Shown here: positions 28,104-37,133 of the stretch, in pieces
How positions within the stretch are numbered: position 1 is the stretch's first letter
How the letters are laid out: the number at the start of each line of letters is the position of its first letter
Source of the DNA: Geobacter argillaceus
Lineage (GTDB): Bacteria; Desulfobacterota; Desulfuromonadia; Geobacterales; DSM-12255
DNA: 64,000 nucleotides
Reading direction: 5' to 3'
NCBI RefSeq assembly: GCF_007830735.1
Contig: NZ_VLLN01000015.1
Span: 37,057 to 101,056, forward strand
The notes under the pieces: generated by a model
What the model saw: the letters and a program-made list of their open reading frames with translations, nothing else
Told to the model about the DNA's origin: nothing
Database searches by the model: none
Translations under genes and position numbers: made by a program

Positions 28104-30401
28104 CTACTTTTTCTTCACCCGGAACCCGGCCCGCTCGAAGGCGCTCAGGTCAAGCCCCCCCTGCTTTTGCGGTTCCGCAGGTTTCTTCTCCGCAACTGCC
28201 GGCTTGTCCCGACGTGGTCGCTGCTCCCCACCCCCCGGCAGCGCCTCCTTGATGGAGAGGGAGATCCTCTTTCTTTGCGGGTCGGCGGCCAGGACCTTCA
28301 CCTGCACGACCTCACCCACCCGGACCGCATCGTTCGGGTCCTTGATGAACCGGTTTGCCAGGTGGCTGACATGCACCAGGCCGTCCTGGTGGACGCCGAT
28401 GTCCACGAAGGCGCCGAAGGCGGTGACGTTCGTCACCACCCCCTGGAGCACCATTCCCTCCTTCAGGTCGGCGATCTCCCGGATGTCGTCCCGGAACGTG
28501 GCGGCCCGGAACTGGCTGCGCGGGTCGCGCCCCGGCTTTTTCAGCTCCTCCAGGATGTCCCGCAGGGTGGGGAGACCGACCTGCTCGGTGACGTAACGCT
28601 TGAGGTCGATCCGCCCTGACAGAGCCGGATCGGTGACCAGTTGGGCCAGGGAGGCGCCGAGGTCGGCGGCCATCGCCTCCACCACCGGGTAGCGCTCCGG
28701 GTGGACGGCGCTGTTGTCCAGGGGATGCGCGCCACCCCTGATCCGCAGAAAGCCGGCAGACTGCTCGAACGCCTTGGCCCCGAAGCGGGGGACCGAGAGG
28801 AGCGCCTGGCGGGAGGGGAAGGCCCCCTTGTCGTCCCGGTGTTTGACGATCGCCTTGGCCAGGGCCGGCCCGACCCCGGCAACGTAGGAGAGGAGCGCCC
28901 AGGAAGCGGTGTTCAGGTCGACCCCGACGTAGTTGACGCACGACTCCACCACATCGTCCAGCGCTTTCTTCAGCATGGTTTGGTTGACGTCGTGCTGGTA
29001 CTGGCCCACACCGATGCTCTTGGGATCGATCTTGACCAGCTCGGCCAGCGGGTCCTGGAGACGCCGGGCGATGGAGATGGCCCCCCGCACGGTCAGGTCC
29101 AGCTCCGGGAACTCCTCCCGGGCGATCTCCGAGGCCGAGTAGACGCTGGCGCCGGCCTCGCTCACCACCACCACCGGGAGGTGCCGGCCGGCCTCGGCCA
29201 TGGTCTCTTTGACGAACAGTTCCATCTCCCGGCTGGCCGTGCCGTTGCCGATGGCAATCATCTCGCAGTCATGGCTCTCGATGAGGCGGAGCAGCTCCTT
29301 TCTCGCCTGGGGGACCCGCCCCTCGCCGGTATGGGGGTAGATGGTGACATGCTCCAGGAAGCGGCCGGTACCGTCCACGGCGGCCAGCTTGGAGCCAGTC
29401 CTTAAGCCCGGGTCAACGCCGAGCACCCGCTTGCTCCCGGCCGGCGGGGCTAAAAGAAGATTGCGCAGGTTCTGGGCAAAGACCCGGATCGCCTCCTCGT
29501 CGGCCCGGTTCTTGGCCTCCAGGCGGAGCTCCACCTCGATGGACGGGGCGATGAGTCGCTTGTAGGCGTCCTCGCCGACTCCTTCCAGAAGCGGCCGGAA
29601 GATGCTCTCCCCCCGGACCAGCCGGCTCTTCAGGCCGACCAGGATCGTTTCCACCGGGGCGACGATGGTGAGGAACAGGACCTCCTCCTTCTCCCCCCGG
29701 CGCATGGCCAGCATCCGGTGGGACGGGACGGTCCGCAGCTGCTCTTCGTAGTCGTAGTACATCTCGAACTTGGTTACCGTTCCCTTTTTATCCGTGGCCA
29801 CCCGGGAGCGGATGATCCCCTCCTCGGCGGTCAGCCGCCGGACAAAGGCGCGGGCGTCGGCGTCGTCGGCCAGGCGCTCGGCCAGGATATGGCCGGCCCC
29901 GGCCAGGGCTGCGGCCGCATCCGGCACCTCTTTGGCGGGGTCGACAAAGGGAGCGGCCTCCTCCTCCGGGGTGCCGGCGGTCAGCTCCTGGGCCGCAATC
30001 AGGTCGGCCAGCGGTTCCAGCCCCCGCTCCCGGGCGATGGTCGCCTTGGTCCGGCGCTTTGGCTTGTACGGGAGGTAGAGATCCTCCAGCTCGGTCTTCT
30101 GGCGGGTCGCCTCGATCCGTTCCTTCAGCTCCGGGGTCAGCTTACCCTGCTCCTCGATGGAGTTGAGGATGGCGACTTTTCGCTCGGTCAGTTCGGTGAA
30201 ATAGGTGAACCGTTCCTCGATGGTACGGATCTGCACCTCGTCCAGTTCGCCGGTCCGCTCCTTCCGATAGCGGGCAATGAACGGGACCGTCCCCCCTTCC
30301 TGGAAAAGTTCAACGGTATTTTCCACCTGGAATGGCTTGAGCCCGGTCTCTTCGATTATATAGCCGATGACGGCGCGCTGCTGGTCTGCGGTGAGTGCCA
30401 T
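28104..30401 (-). CDS. tex: Tex family RNA-binding transcription accessory protein
   Basis: A 765-residue protein with the complete Tex layout: N-terminal helical Tex domain, YqgF-like RNase H fold ('VLGVDPGLRTGSKLAAVDGTG', about residues 325-345), helix-hairpin-helix region ('LLSVPRFGAKAFEQSAGFLRI', about 540-560) and a C-terminal S1 RNA-binding domain ('EGMVLQGVVTNVTAFGAFVDIG', about 640-660, ending GLVHVSHLANRF). Tex binds RNA and affects transcription and toxin expression in several bacteria. It carries a Pro/Lys-rich tail after S1. Length fits the family (about 720-780). A 144-base divergent gap separates it from the cupin gene. Confidence 0.95.
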   Translation of the reverse strand: MALTADQQRAVIGYIIEETGLKPFQVENTVELFQEGGTVPFIARYRKERTGELDEVQIRTIEERFTYFTELTERKVAILNSIEEQGKLTPELKERIEATRQKTELEDLYLPYKPKRRTKATIARERGLEPLADLIAAQELTAGTPEEEAAPFVDPAKEVPDAAAALAGAGHILAERLADDADARAFVRRLTAEEGIIRSRVATDKKGTVTKFEMYYDYEEQLRTVPSHRMLAMRRGEKEEVLFLTIVAPVETILVGLKSRLVRGESIFRPLLEGVGEDAYKRLIAPSIEVELRLEAKNRADEEAIRVFAQNLRNLLLAPPAGSKRVLGVDPGLRTGSKLAAVDGTGRFLEHVTIYPHTGEGRVPQARKELLRLIESHDCEMIAIGNGTASREMELFVKETMAEAGRHLPVVVVSEAGASVYSASEIAREEFPELDLTVRGAISIARRLQDPLAELVKIDPKSIGVGQYQHDVNQTMLKKALDDVVESCVNYVGVDLNTASWALLSYVAGVGPALAKAIVKHRDDKGAFPSRQALLSVPRFGAKAFEQSAGFLRIRGGAHPLDNSAVHPERYPVVEAMAADLGASLAQLVTDPALSGRIDLKRYVTEQVGLPTLRDILEELKKPGRDPRSQFRAATFRDDIREIADLKEGMVLQGVVTNVTAFGAFVDIGVHQDGLVHVSHLANRFIKDPNDAVRVGEVVQVKVLAADPQRKRISLSIKEALPGGGEQRPRRDKPAVAEKKPAEPQKQGGLDLSAFERAGFRVKKK

Positions 30402-30545
30402 TCTCTGCTCCTTGTTCCTGATTTGAGGGGGTGGATACTACTACAGGGCGGGAAAAATGGGAAGAGGCGCTGCCGCTCCTTGACCTGCATCAAGGCGAAG
30501 CGTGGTAATTGCGGTATGCTTTACCTATAGAAAGGAGCATCCATC

Positions 30546-30878
30546 ATGAGCGACGCACAAGAAACCCTGATCGGTAGCCCCATCACCATGGCCGAACTGG
30601 TCGCCTACCAAACCGGTTCCGTGGTGAGCCGGACCCTCATCGACAAGAAGATCGGTACCGTTACCCTGTTCGCCTTTGGGGAGGGGCAGGGACTTTCCGA
30701 GCATACCGTACCCTACGACGCCTTTGTGCAGATCGTCGACGGCACCGGCGAGGTCACCATCGATGGCACGGCCCACACCGTGGAGACTGGCCAGTTCATC
30801 ATTATGCCGGCCAACCACCCTCACTCGCTGCGGGCGGTCAAGCGGTTCAAGATGCTGCTGGTGATGATCCGGGCGTAG
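30546..30878 (+). CDS. Small cupin domain protein
   Basis: A 110-residue single-domain cupin. The two cupin motifs are visible as 'GLSEHTVPYDAFVQIVDGTGEV' (about residues 47-68) and 'IMPANHPHSLRAVKRF' (about 88-103), with His ligands for a metal. Members of this small group bind a metal and a small ligand; no specific function can be read. AAAGGAG precedes the ATG. Confidence 0.85.
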   Translation: MSDAQETLIGSPITMAELVAYQTGSVVSRTLIDKKIGTVTLFAFGEGQGLSEHTVPYDAFVQIVDGTGEVTIDGTAHTVETGQFIIMPANHPHSLRAVKRFKMLLVMIRA

Positions 30879-30888
30879 CAACCACTAT

Positions 30889-31073
30889 CCGTAAGGATGG
30901 AGTGTCCCGTGGAGCGACTGTGCCCGAGCGCCAGCCGCTGTAGGCGAAATGGAGCAAAGCCGGTCCATCGTGTCTGAGCCCGTCAGGGCGAGTTGATGGG
31001 CCGGCGCGCAATGAGCCGTACAGCGGCGGTGCGAGCGGTACTCGGAGCGGAACGGGGCGCTCCATCCTCACGG
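30889..31073. repeat. ~185-bp nested palindromic element
   Basis: The outer arms ccgtaaggatggagtgtccc (30889-30908) and ggggcgctccatcctcacgg (31054-31073) are inverse copies with few mismatches. Inner arm pairs include cgctgta/tacagcg and gccggtccatc/gatgggccggc. It could form one long cruciform or RNA hairpin. The right arm includes the stop codon of the radical SAM gene, so the element was either inserted at, or coevolved with, the gene end. Confidence 0.6.
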
Positions 31074-32390
31074 ATCTTCCTTGGTGAACTCCTTTGCCAG
31101 GCTGTCGTTGGGTCCTTTGCGCAGCAGGTTGTAGGCGAAGTTGGTGAAGCGGGGGTTGGGGTTGCGGGCGACCCGGCCCAGGAGCGACGACCAGGAGTAG
31201 GCCTGCTGCCGGGCCTCAACCCAGCCGCGGTAGAGGCGCTCCGGCGACATCCGCTTCGGCCGGAACACCACCTCGTTGTGGTTGTAGCGGTCCCAGTCCT
31301 TGTGCAAGAGCCTCCCCTCCCGTTCGTACTGCTCGAACAGCGAGGTTCCCGGATAGGGGGTCAGGATGTGGAAGGTGGGGATGCTCGGGCTGCACTCCTC
31401 AACGTAGCGCAGCGTCTCCTCGAATACGCTCTCGTCGTGGTCGTCGAAGCCGAAGACGAACGACGCCTCCACGATGATCCCCGCCTCCTGGACCCGCCGG
31501 ATCAGCTCTTTGTGGGACGAACTGGACCTCGACTTGGCCAGGCCGGCATTGGCGCCGCTCACCGATTCGATCCCCACGAACAGGCCGATGCAGCCGGAAC
31601 GGGCGACGAGCCGCACCAGGTTGGGGTCCTCGGCAAAGCGGAGCCCGGTCTGCCCTCCCCAGCGGAGCCCCATACCGGCCATCCCCTCCAGGATCGGCAC
31701 GGCCCGTGCCGGGTCTCCAAGCAGGTTGTCGTCGAGGAACACGGTCAGCTTCCGGTCAAAGGTTCTGAGCTCGGCCAGTATCTCCTCGGGCGGACGGTAG
31801 CGGAACTGGTTGCCGAAATAGTTGGTGGTGACGCAGAACGGGCAGTCGTAGGGACAGCCGCGGCTCGCCTGGAGCGTCTGGGTGGTGAGGTAGCTGTTGC
31901 CGGCAAAGAGGTCGCGCCTGGTCCAAGGGATAACCAGGGTGTCGCCGGTCGGGACCGGCGCACGGTAGAGCGGAACCAGGCAGCCGGCGAGCAGGTCTGC
32001 CAGCAGGGTCGACCAGACCGGCTCGGCCTCCCCCACCACCACCGCGTCCGCATGGCCGAGGGCCTCGTCGGGGAGGACCGTGGGATGCATGCCGCCGAGC
32101 ACCACCGGCACCCCGCGTGCCCGGAACCGGTCGGCAACGGCATAGGCGCGGTGTGCCTGGTGAGTCATGGCGGTGATCCCCACCAGGTCAAAGGCACCGT
32201 CGAACGGCACCTCCTCGTGCAGTTCGTCGGCCAGCAGTACCTCCCACTCGGGAGGGGTGGCGGCTGCCACCTGCTGCAGGGCCAGGGAGGGGAGCTGGAA
32301 CCGGCGCACCCACCCCAGCTTCTCGGTCGCCGGGTAGACGAGGAGCAGGCGTGGCCGGTGGCCGGAGCAATGGGGAAAGGAATCCGTCAC
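31068..32390 (-). CDS. B12-binding-domain radical SAM protein
   Basis: A 440-residue protein. The N-terminal cobalamin-binding-like domain (about residues 15-145, 'LLVYPATEKLGWVRRFQ', 'VVLGGMHPTVLPDEAL') is followed by a radical SAM core with CxxxCxxC in 'CPYDCPFC' (about residues 175-182) and 'FVGIESVSG'. Such proteins perform methylations or cyclisations, but the reaction is unknown here. The GTG at 32390 is preferred because the conserved domain begins shortly after and an AGAGGG lies upstream; an in-frame ATG 31 codons earlier is possible. It diverges from nothing nearby, and the DCC gene lies 102 bases upstream on the same strand. Confidence 0.85.
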   Translation of the reverse strand: MTDSFPHCSGHRPRLLLVYPATEKLGWVRRFQLPSLALQQVAAATPPEWEVLLADELHEEVPFDGAFDLVGITAMTHQAHRAYAVADRFRARGVPVVLGGMHPTVLPDEALGHADAVVVGEAEPVWSTLLADLLAGCLVPLYRAPVPTGDTLVIPWTRRDLFAGNSYLTTQTLQASRGCPYDCPFCVTTNYFGNQFRYRPPEEILAELRTFDRKLTVFLDDNLLGDPARAVPILEGMAGMGLRWGGQTGLRFAEDPNLVRLVARSGCIGLFVGIESVSGANAGLAKSRSSSSHKELIRRVQEAGIIVEASFVFGFDDHDESVFEETLRYVEECSPSIPTFHILTPYPGTSLFEQYEREGRLLHKDWDRYNHNEVVFRPKRMSPERLYRGWVEARQQAYSWSSLLGRVARNPNPRFTNFAYNLLRKGPNDSLAKEFTKEDP

Positions 32391-32492
32391 TGCCGGCCCT
32401 CTCTGAATACTGGTCTGTGCATGGGGTCCCGGAAGGCGTGAATGGCGCGTCGCTGCACGCGCCGCCACTGTTATACGATTCAACGCCGTTCG

Positions 32493-32936
32493 TCAAGGTC
32501 GGCGAAGGCGGCAGCTGCCGCCCCCGCACCCTGTCCGCCGTTTCGGAAGAAAACGCCGGATGCGGGCAAAACCCCGGTAGGCAAGGCGTGCCAGGGGAAA
32601 GAGGAGCGGCATGGTGACCAGGGCCCCCAGCAGCCCGTAACGGGTGGAGTCGGGAAAGGCCTGCCATATCGCCCAAAACGCCTCCACCCCCCGGTAGAAC
32701 CTTCCTTCCCCATCGATCGCATGCAACTGGGTCATTACCTCGTCTAGAGTCAGTCCCCACTGTGTCGGGTCGAAATCCGGGGCGCTGATATCCACTGCCA
32801 CCAGCCTGCCGGCACCATCCTTTTTCAGGTACTGACCGATCTCGGTGGCGCAGACGCTGCATGAGCCGTCGTACAGCACCTTAAGCGGAAATGCGGGCGC
32901 TGTAAGGGTCCCCTTCGTTGCTCTGGCCAGCTCCAC
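32493..32936 (-). CDS. DCC family (DUF393) thiol-disulfide-type protein
   Basis: A 147-residue protein with the DCC motif 'LYDGSCSVCATE' (CxxC, about residues 19-30), a thioredoxin-like fold, and a conserved later Gly/Trp region ('GVEAFWAIWQ'). A hydrophobic segment near the C-terminus suggests membrane contact, and the last residues are Cys/Gly-rich ('RRTGCGGGSC'). The redox partner is unknown. The GTG at 32936, two bases after the hydrolase stop, is chosen; a longer ATG start at 32984 overlapping the hydrolase gene is possible. Confidence 0.72.
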   Translation of the reverse strand: MELARATKGTLTAPAFPLKVLYDGSCSVCATEIGQYLKKDGAGRLVAVDISAPDFDPTQWGLTLDEVMTQLHAIDGEGRFYRGVEAFWAIWQAFPDSTRYGLLGALVTMPLLFPLARLAYRGFARIRRFLPKRRTGCGGGSCRLRRP

Positions 32937-32938
32937 GG

Positions 32939-33721
32939 CTATTTGCCGAACAGTTCGGCGAAGAACAGTTTCATCGCCTCCCACGACCGTCGGTCGGCCC
33001 GTTCGTTGTAGGCGACCCCCTTCTTCGGGTCGTTTCCCGCTTCCGGATTGGTAAAGCTGTGCACCGCGCCGCCGTAACAGACCATCTGCCAGTCGGCACC
33101 AGCCTTCCGCATCTCGTCCTGGAAGGTTGCCACCTGGGCCGGTGACTCGAACGGGTCGTCTGCCCCGTGCAGGACCAGCACCTTGGCCCGGACCTGCATG
33201 GCTGGTGCCGGCATCGTTGTATCGAGGCCGCCGTGGAAGCTCACCACCCCCCGCACGTCGGCGCCACTGCGGGCAAGCTCCAGCACCGTGGTGCCGCCGA
33301 AGCAGTAGCCGATGGCCGCCAGCCGGCCGGTATCGACCTGCGGTTGCCGGCGAAGCTCAGCCAGGCCGGCTAGCACCCGATCACGCATCAACTGCCGGTC
33401 CGCCTTGTACGTGCCGGCGATTGCCGCCGCATCCTTCGGATTGTCCGGCCTGATCCCCTTACCGTAGATGTCGGCGCCGAACGCCACATACCCTATTCCT
33501 GCCAGCTGCTGCACCCGTTTCTGCACGTACGTCCCGAGACCGGTCCACTCGTGCACCACCAGCACGCCGGGCCGCTTTCCCGCCTTCGAATCGTCATAGG
33601 CCAGGTACCCCTCCAGGACGGCATTTCCTTGGTGGTATTCCACAACCTTGGTCACCACCTTGGCCTCGGCTACCCCGCCCATCGTCAGCAGGGCACAGAG
33701 GGCAATGATCGCGTTTTTCAT
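32939..33721 (-). CDS. Secreted dienelactone hydrolase-family protein
   Basis: A 260-residue alpha/beta hydrolase with a signal peptide (about residues 1-20). The catalytic Cys is in 'AIGYCFGGTTVLELA' (about residue 142), Asp in 'VLHGADDPFESP' (about 191) and His in 'GGAVHSFTNPEAG' (about 223). The order matches the dienelactone hydrolase family. True carboxymethylenebutenolidase is cytoplasmic, so this exported form probably hydrolyses another ester or lactone. GAGGAGG precedes the ATG at 33721. It lies just before, and nearly touches, the DCC gene. Confidence 0.87.
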   Translation of the reverse strand: MKNAIIALCALLTMGGVAEAKVVTKVVEYHQGNAVLEGYLAYDDSKAGKRPGVLVVHEWTGLGTYVQKRVQQLAGIGYVAFGADIYGKGIRPDNPKDAAAIAGTYKADRQLMRDRVLAGLAELRRQPQVDTGRLAAIGYCFGGTTVLELARSGADVRGVVSFHGGLDTTMPAPAMQVRAKVLVLHGADDPFESPAQVATFQDEMRKAGADWQMVCYGGAVHSFTNPEAGNDPKKGVAYNERADRRSWEAMKLFFAELFGK

Positions 33722-33823
33722 GGTACACCTCCTCATACTTGTTGCTCGTACTGCAAGTATACCATGAGGTTGCCGGGGCGGCCGGCCTTGACAGTGAGCC
33801 GCCATGAAACATAAAATGCCCGC

Positions 33824-34795
33824 ATGGATGGAATGTCTGAAAAACGTGATGGAGCGGCGCCGGGCGGAACAGTCCGGGCTTTGGAGCTGTTCTGCGGCAT
33901 CGGCGGCTTTGCCGCCGCCGTTGCGGGGTGGAACGTACAGGTGGTGGGAGCCCTGGACCAGAGCGCGGAGGCGCTTGCCGTCTACCGTCGCAACTTTCCG
34001 ACTCACCCGGCACACCAGCTGGACCTGGAGCGGGTGAGCGCCTGGGAACTGACCAACTTTTCCGCGGACCTCTGGTGGCTCTCCCCACCCTGCCAGCCTT
34101 ACTGCGAGCGGGGTGTCCGCCGGGACCTGGCCGACCACCGCGCCCGGAGCCTGGTCCGTATCCTGGAGTTGCTGGGCCGGATTCCCGACGACCGGCTGCC
34201 GCGCCACCTGGCGCTGGAGAATGTGGCCGGCTTTGTCGGCTCCCAGGCCCACGACCGCCTGACCCGACTCCTCTCGGAACGGGGCTACAGCCTCCTGGAA
34301 CGTCAGATCTGCCCGACCGGACTGGGGGTTCCGTCCCGGCGGCCCCGCTACTACCTGGCTGCGTCCCGCGGCCCGCTCCCGGCGCCTGAGCCGTCATCAC
34401 CGGAGCAGGGGAGGGGGCTCGGTGAGTACCTGGACCCGCTGCCAGGGGAGGCGATGCCACCGGAACTGCGCCTGGCCGACGGTATCATCGCCCGCTTCGG
34501 CAAGGGTTTGCGCATTCTTGATCCGTCCGACCCGTCCGCCTATACCACCTGCTTCACTGCCGGTTATGGCCGGTCCATCGTCAATGCCGGCTCCTATCTC
34601 CGTCACGACGGGACGGTGCGCCGCTTCACCCCCGGGGAGATCGCCCGTCTCCTCCACTTTCCGGCCGGGTTCAGTTTCCCGGCCACGCTGTCGCTACGCA
34701 AGCAGTGGCACCTGGTCGGCAACAGCCTCTCCATCACCGCGGTCCGCGAGGTTCTGCGCGCCTTTCCCGAGCTCTGCTCTTCTGCCAGGACATAA
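33824..34795 (+). CDS. Dnmt2-like C5-cytosine methyltransferase (probable tRNA methylase)
   Basis: A 323-residue C5-methyltransferase with the ordered motifs: SAM loop 'ELFCGIGGF' (about residues 22-30), catalytic 'PPCQPYC' (Cys near residue 90), 'ENV' (about 132) and 'GNSLSITAV' near the C-terminus. A 'CFT' motif (about 243-245, in 'YTTCFTAGYGR') and the short target-recognition region are hallmarks of Dnmt2 rather than restriction methylases. The Dnmt2 homologue of Geobacter sulfurreducens is known to methylate tRNA-Glu, so tRNA is the expected substrate. No restriction enzyme gene is adjacent. Confidence 0.85.
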   Translation: MDGMSEKRDGAAPGGTVRALELFCGIGGFAAAVAGWNVQVVGALDQSAEALAVYRRNFPTHPAHQLDLERVSAWELTNFSADLWWLSPPCQPYCERGVRRDLADHRARSLVRILELLGRIPDDRLPRHLALENVAGFVGSQAHDRLTRLLSERGYSLLERQICPTGLGVPSRRPRYYLAASRGPLPAPEPSSPEQGRGLGEYLDPLPGEAMPPELRLADGIIARFGKGLRILDPSDPSAYTTCFTAGYGRSIVNAGSYLRHDGTVRRFTPGEIARLLHFPAGFSFPATLSLRKQWHLVGNSLSITAVREVLRAFPELCSSART

Positions 34796-34796
34796 A

Positions 34797-34830
34797 ACGG
34801 GGAGTCGCCTTCGTGGCCCTCCCCGTTGCC
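34797..34830 (+). terminator. Stem-loop terminator after the methyltransferase gene
   Basis: acggggag (34797-34804) and ctccccgt (34819-34826) form a perfect 8-bp stem immediately after the stop codon. It is followed by a short T-containing tail. Confidence 0.55.
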
Positions 34831-35036
34831 GTTTCAAGCACTAAGTTTTCAATTGCCTCAAGGTGTTAACTGTAGCGAAACAGGGGCAAAAGACAAGGGG
34901 ATGTCAGCACTGATTTGTTGTTGCGCAAGCGGTGCGATGCAAACGGATTACCTGATCGTAAATGGCATGGCATGTTTGATAAAGCATTTTGGCATCTGGA
35001 CAGAAGGCGATTGAAGACAGATTAAATAAGCATAAC

Positions 35037-35064
35037 TTGCTACAATTACGCATAATGCTATACT
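35037..35064 (+). promoter_or_regulatory. Sigma-70-like promoter of the PAS-GAF-AAA activator gene
   Basis: TTGCTA (35037-35042) and TATACT (35059-35064) are spaced by 16 bases, and the start codon is at 35102. The rest of the 34831-35036 gap shows no gene. Confidence 0.5.
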
Positions 35065-35101
35065 TAAAACGATTTTTTACAAAAGCAGCAGAGGTCTTGA
35101 G

Positions 35102-37090
35102 ATGACTAGTGCAGGTGGCCGGCAACAAGACAGTGCGGACTTTTTCCAGGGGAAACTCAGTCTGATCGGGCAGCTATTCGAGCAGGCCAGCTACGGGATC
35201 GCGGTATTTGATCGGGAGTTGCATTATATTCACGTCAACGACCGGATGGTGATAATCGACGGTATCCCGGCGGACCGTCACATCGGCAAGACGATCGGTG
35301 AACTCGATCTGCAGATCGCCCTGGCCATCGAGCCGGTACTCTCCCGCACGATCAGGGAAGACCGCTCCTTTGTGGAGCGGGAAGTTGTCGTGAATACGCA
35401 GCTTCCCGACCTGTCGTCGCAAAATAGATTCTGGCTGATCAGCTGTCACCCGTTCAAGGGCGATGACGGGCCCGTGTTGGGGTGCGGGTTGATCGTCCGG
35501 GACGTGACGGAACAGAAGACCAAGGAGGATGTGCAGATCGAGCGTCTGAAGGTTGAGGCCCTTTTGTCCGATCTTTCGTCCACCTTCATCAATGTGCCGG
35601 TCAGCGAAGTGGACCGGAAGATCAAGCAGGGTCTGCAAAAGCTCGTGGAGTTCCTGGGGTTCGAGCGGAGCAGCATCTGGTACCTGTCTCCGGACGGGGG
35701 CCGGTTGCTGCTCGCCCACTCCTTTGCCCTGCCGGGGATAAAGGAGCCGCCTTCGGTGATCGTGGATCTGATCCCGGTCTGGATGAATATGGTGCGCAAG
35801 GGCGAGGTGTTCAGGATTTCCGACAGTGAAGAGCTTCCGGATGAATTCTGGCGTGAACGAAAGTATTGCAAGGAAGCGGGCGGCATCAAATCCATCATGT
35901 TCATTCCTGCCAGTGTTGGCGGGACCATTGTGGGGACCATTACCTTTGTTTCCTACCGGAATAAGGTAGAGTGGCCCGACGAACTCATCCAACGGCTTCG
36001 CCTCCTGTGGGAGATCTTTGCCAATGCTGTGGAGCGTAAGCGGGCCGACCAGAAGATCCAGGATGCCCTGGCCGAGATAAAGGAGCTGAAGGATCGCCTG
36101 GAAGCGGAGAACATTTATCTGCGTGATCAGATCAGTGTCGAATACAAGCATGACGAGATCATTGGCCGGTCCGACGCCATTCAACGGGCATTGCTCCAGG
36201 TGCGGCAGGTTGGCCCGACTGACACCACGGTGCTCATTCTGGGCGAAACCGGCTCGGGCAAGGAGCTCATAGCGAGGGCCATCCACAACACCAGCACCCG
36301 CAAGGCCCGCGCCATGATCAAGGTGAACTGCGCCGCGTTGCCGGCAGCACTCATCGAAGCCGAGCTGTTCGGCCACGAAAAAGGGGCTTACACCGGGGCG
36401 ACATCAAGTCAGATCGGTAGATTCGAGGCGGCGAACGGCTCAACGATCTTTCTGGACGAGATCGGCGAACTGCCTTTGGAACTCCAGGCGAAGCTGCTCA
36501 GGGTACTCCAGGAGGGCCAGTTTGAACGGTTGGGTAGCCCAAAGCCTGTTGACGTGGATGTCCGGGTCATTGCCGCCACCAACAGAAATCTTGCCCAGGC
36601 GGTCAGGGAAGGGCGATTTCGTGAGGACCTGTACTACCGCTTGAACGTGTTCCCGATAGTGGTTCCGCCGCTGCGCGAACGACGGGAGGATATCCCGCTG
36701 CTGGTATGGGCGATGGTCGAGGAGTTCGGCAAGGTCTTGGGCAAAACGATCGAGCGGATTCCCAAGAAAAACATGGAGGCCATGGAACGCTACCATTGGC
36801 CGGGAAATATCAGGGAGTTGCGAAACCTGGTGGAGCGGGCCATGATCCTGAGCAGTGGTGCTACGCTCGTTGTTGACGTACAGGATGGCTCCTCCCCGAT
36901 CACTACCCAGCCGATGACCATCGAAGGAATGGAGAGGATGCATATCAACTCCGTGCTGGAAAGAACCGGCTGGCGCATTCGCGGCCGGAACGGAGCCGCG
37001 GAAATCCTGGGGTTGAAGCCGACTACCCTTAACTCGCGCATGAAGAGGCTGGGGATCAGGAGAAAAAATACCCTTTCCGAAGCACCATAG
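35102..37090 (+). CDS. Sigma-54 activator with PAS and GAF sensor domains
   Basis: A 662-residue enhancer-binding protein. Order: PAS (about 15-130), GAF (about 165-315), short coiled coil, AAA+ domain (about 355-580, Walker A 'GETGSGKELIARAI', sigma-54 contact loop 'GAYTGA', arginine region 'EDLYYRLNVFPI') and a Fis-type helix-turn-helix at the C-terminus. The contact loop has Tyr in place of the more usual Phe (GAFTGA), a tolerated variant. It senses a small molecule directly, as no receiver domain is present. It heads the gene set leading into the amine-oxidation cluster and may act at the sigma-54 promoters at 40763 or 58669. Confidence 0.92.
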   Translation: MTSAGGRQQDSADFFQGKLSLIGQLFEQASYGIAVFDRELHYIHVNDRMVIIDGIPADRHIGKTIGELDLQIALAIEPVLSRTIREDRSFVEREVVVNTQLPDLSSQNRFWLISCHPFKGDDGPVLGCGLIVRDVTEQKTKEDVQIERLKVEALLSDLSSTFINVPVSEVDRKIKQGLQKLVEFLGFERSSIWYLSPDGGRLLLAHSFALPGIKEPPSVIVDLIPVWMNMVRKGEVFRISDSEELPDEFWRERKYCKEAGGIKSIMFIPASVGGTIVGTITFVSYRNKVEWPDELIQRLRLLWEIFANAVERKRADQKIQDALAEIKELKDRLEAENIYLRDQISVEYKHDEIIGRSDAIQRALLQVRQVGPTDTTVLILGETGSGKELIARAIHNTSTRKARAMIKVNCAALPAALIEAELFGHEKGAYTGATSSQIGRFEAANGSTIFLDEIGELPLELQAKLLRVLQEGQFERLGSPKPVDVDVRVIAATNRNLAQAVREGRFREDLYYRLNVFPIVVPPLRERREDIPLLVWAMVEEFGKVLGKTIERIPKKNMEAMERYHWPGNIRELRNLVERAMILSSGATLVVDVQDGSSPITTQPMTIEGMERMHINSVLERTGWRIRGRNGAAEILGLKPTTLNSRMKRLGIRRKNTLSEAP

Positions 37091-37133
37091 GGTGGCACTG
37101 TCCGCAGTTAGACGGCATCAGAGGCGCTGAACA

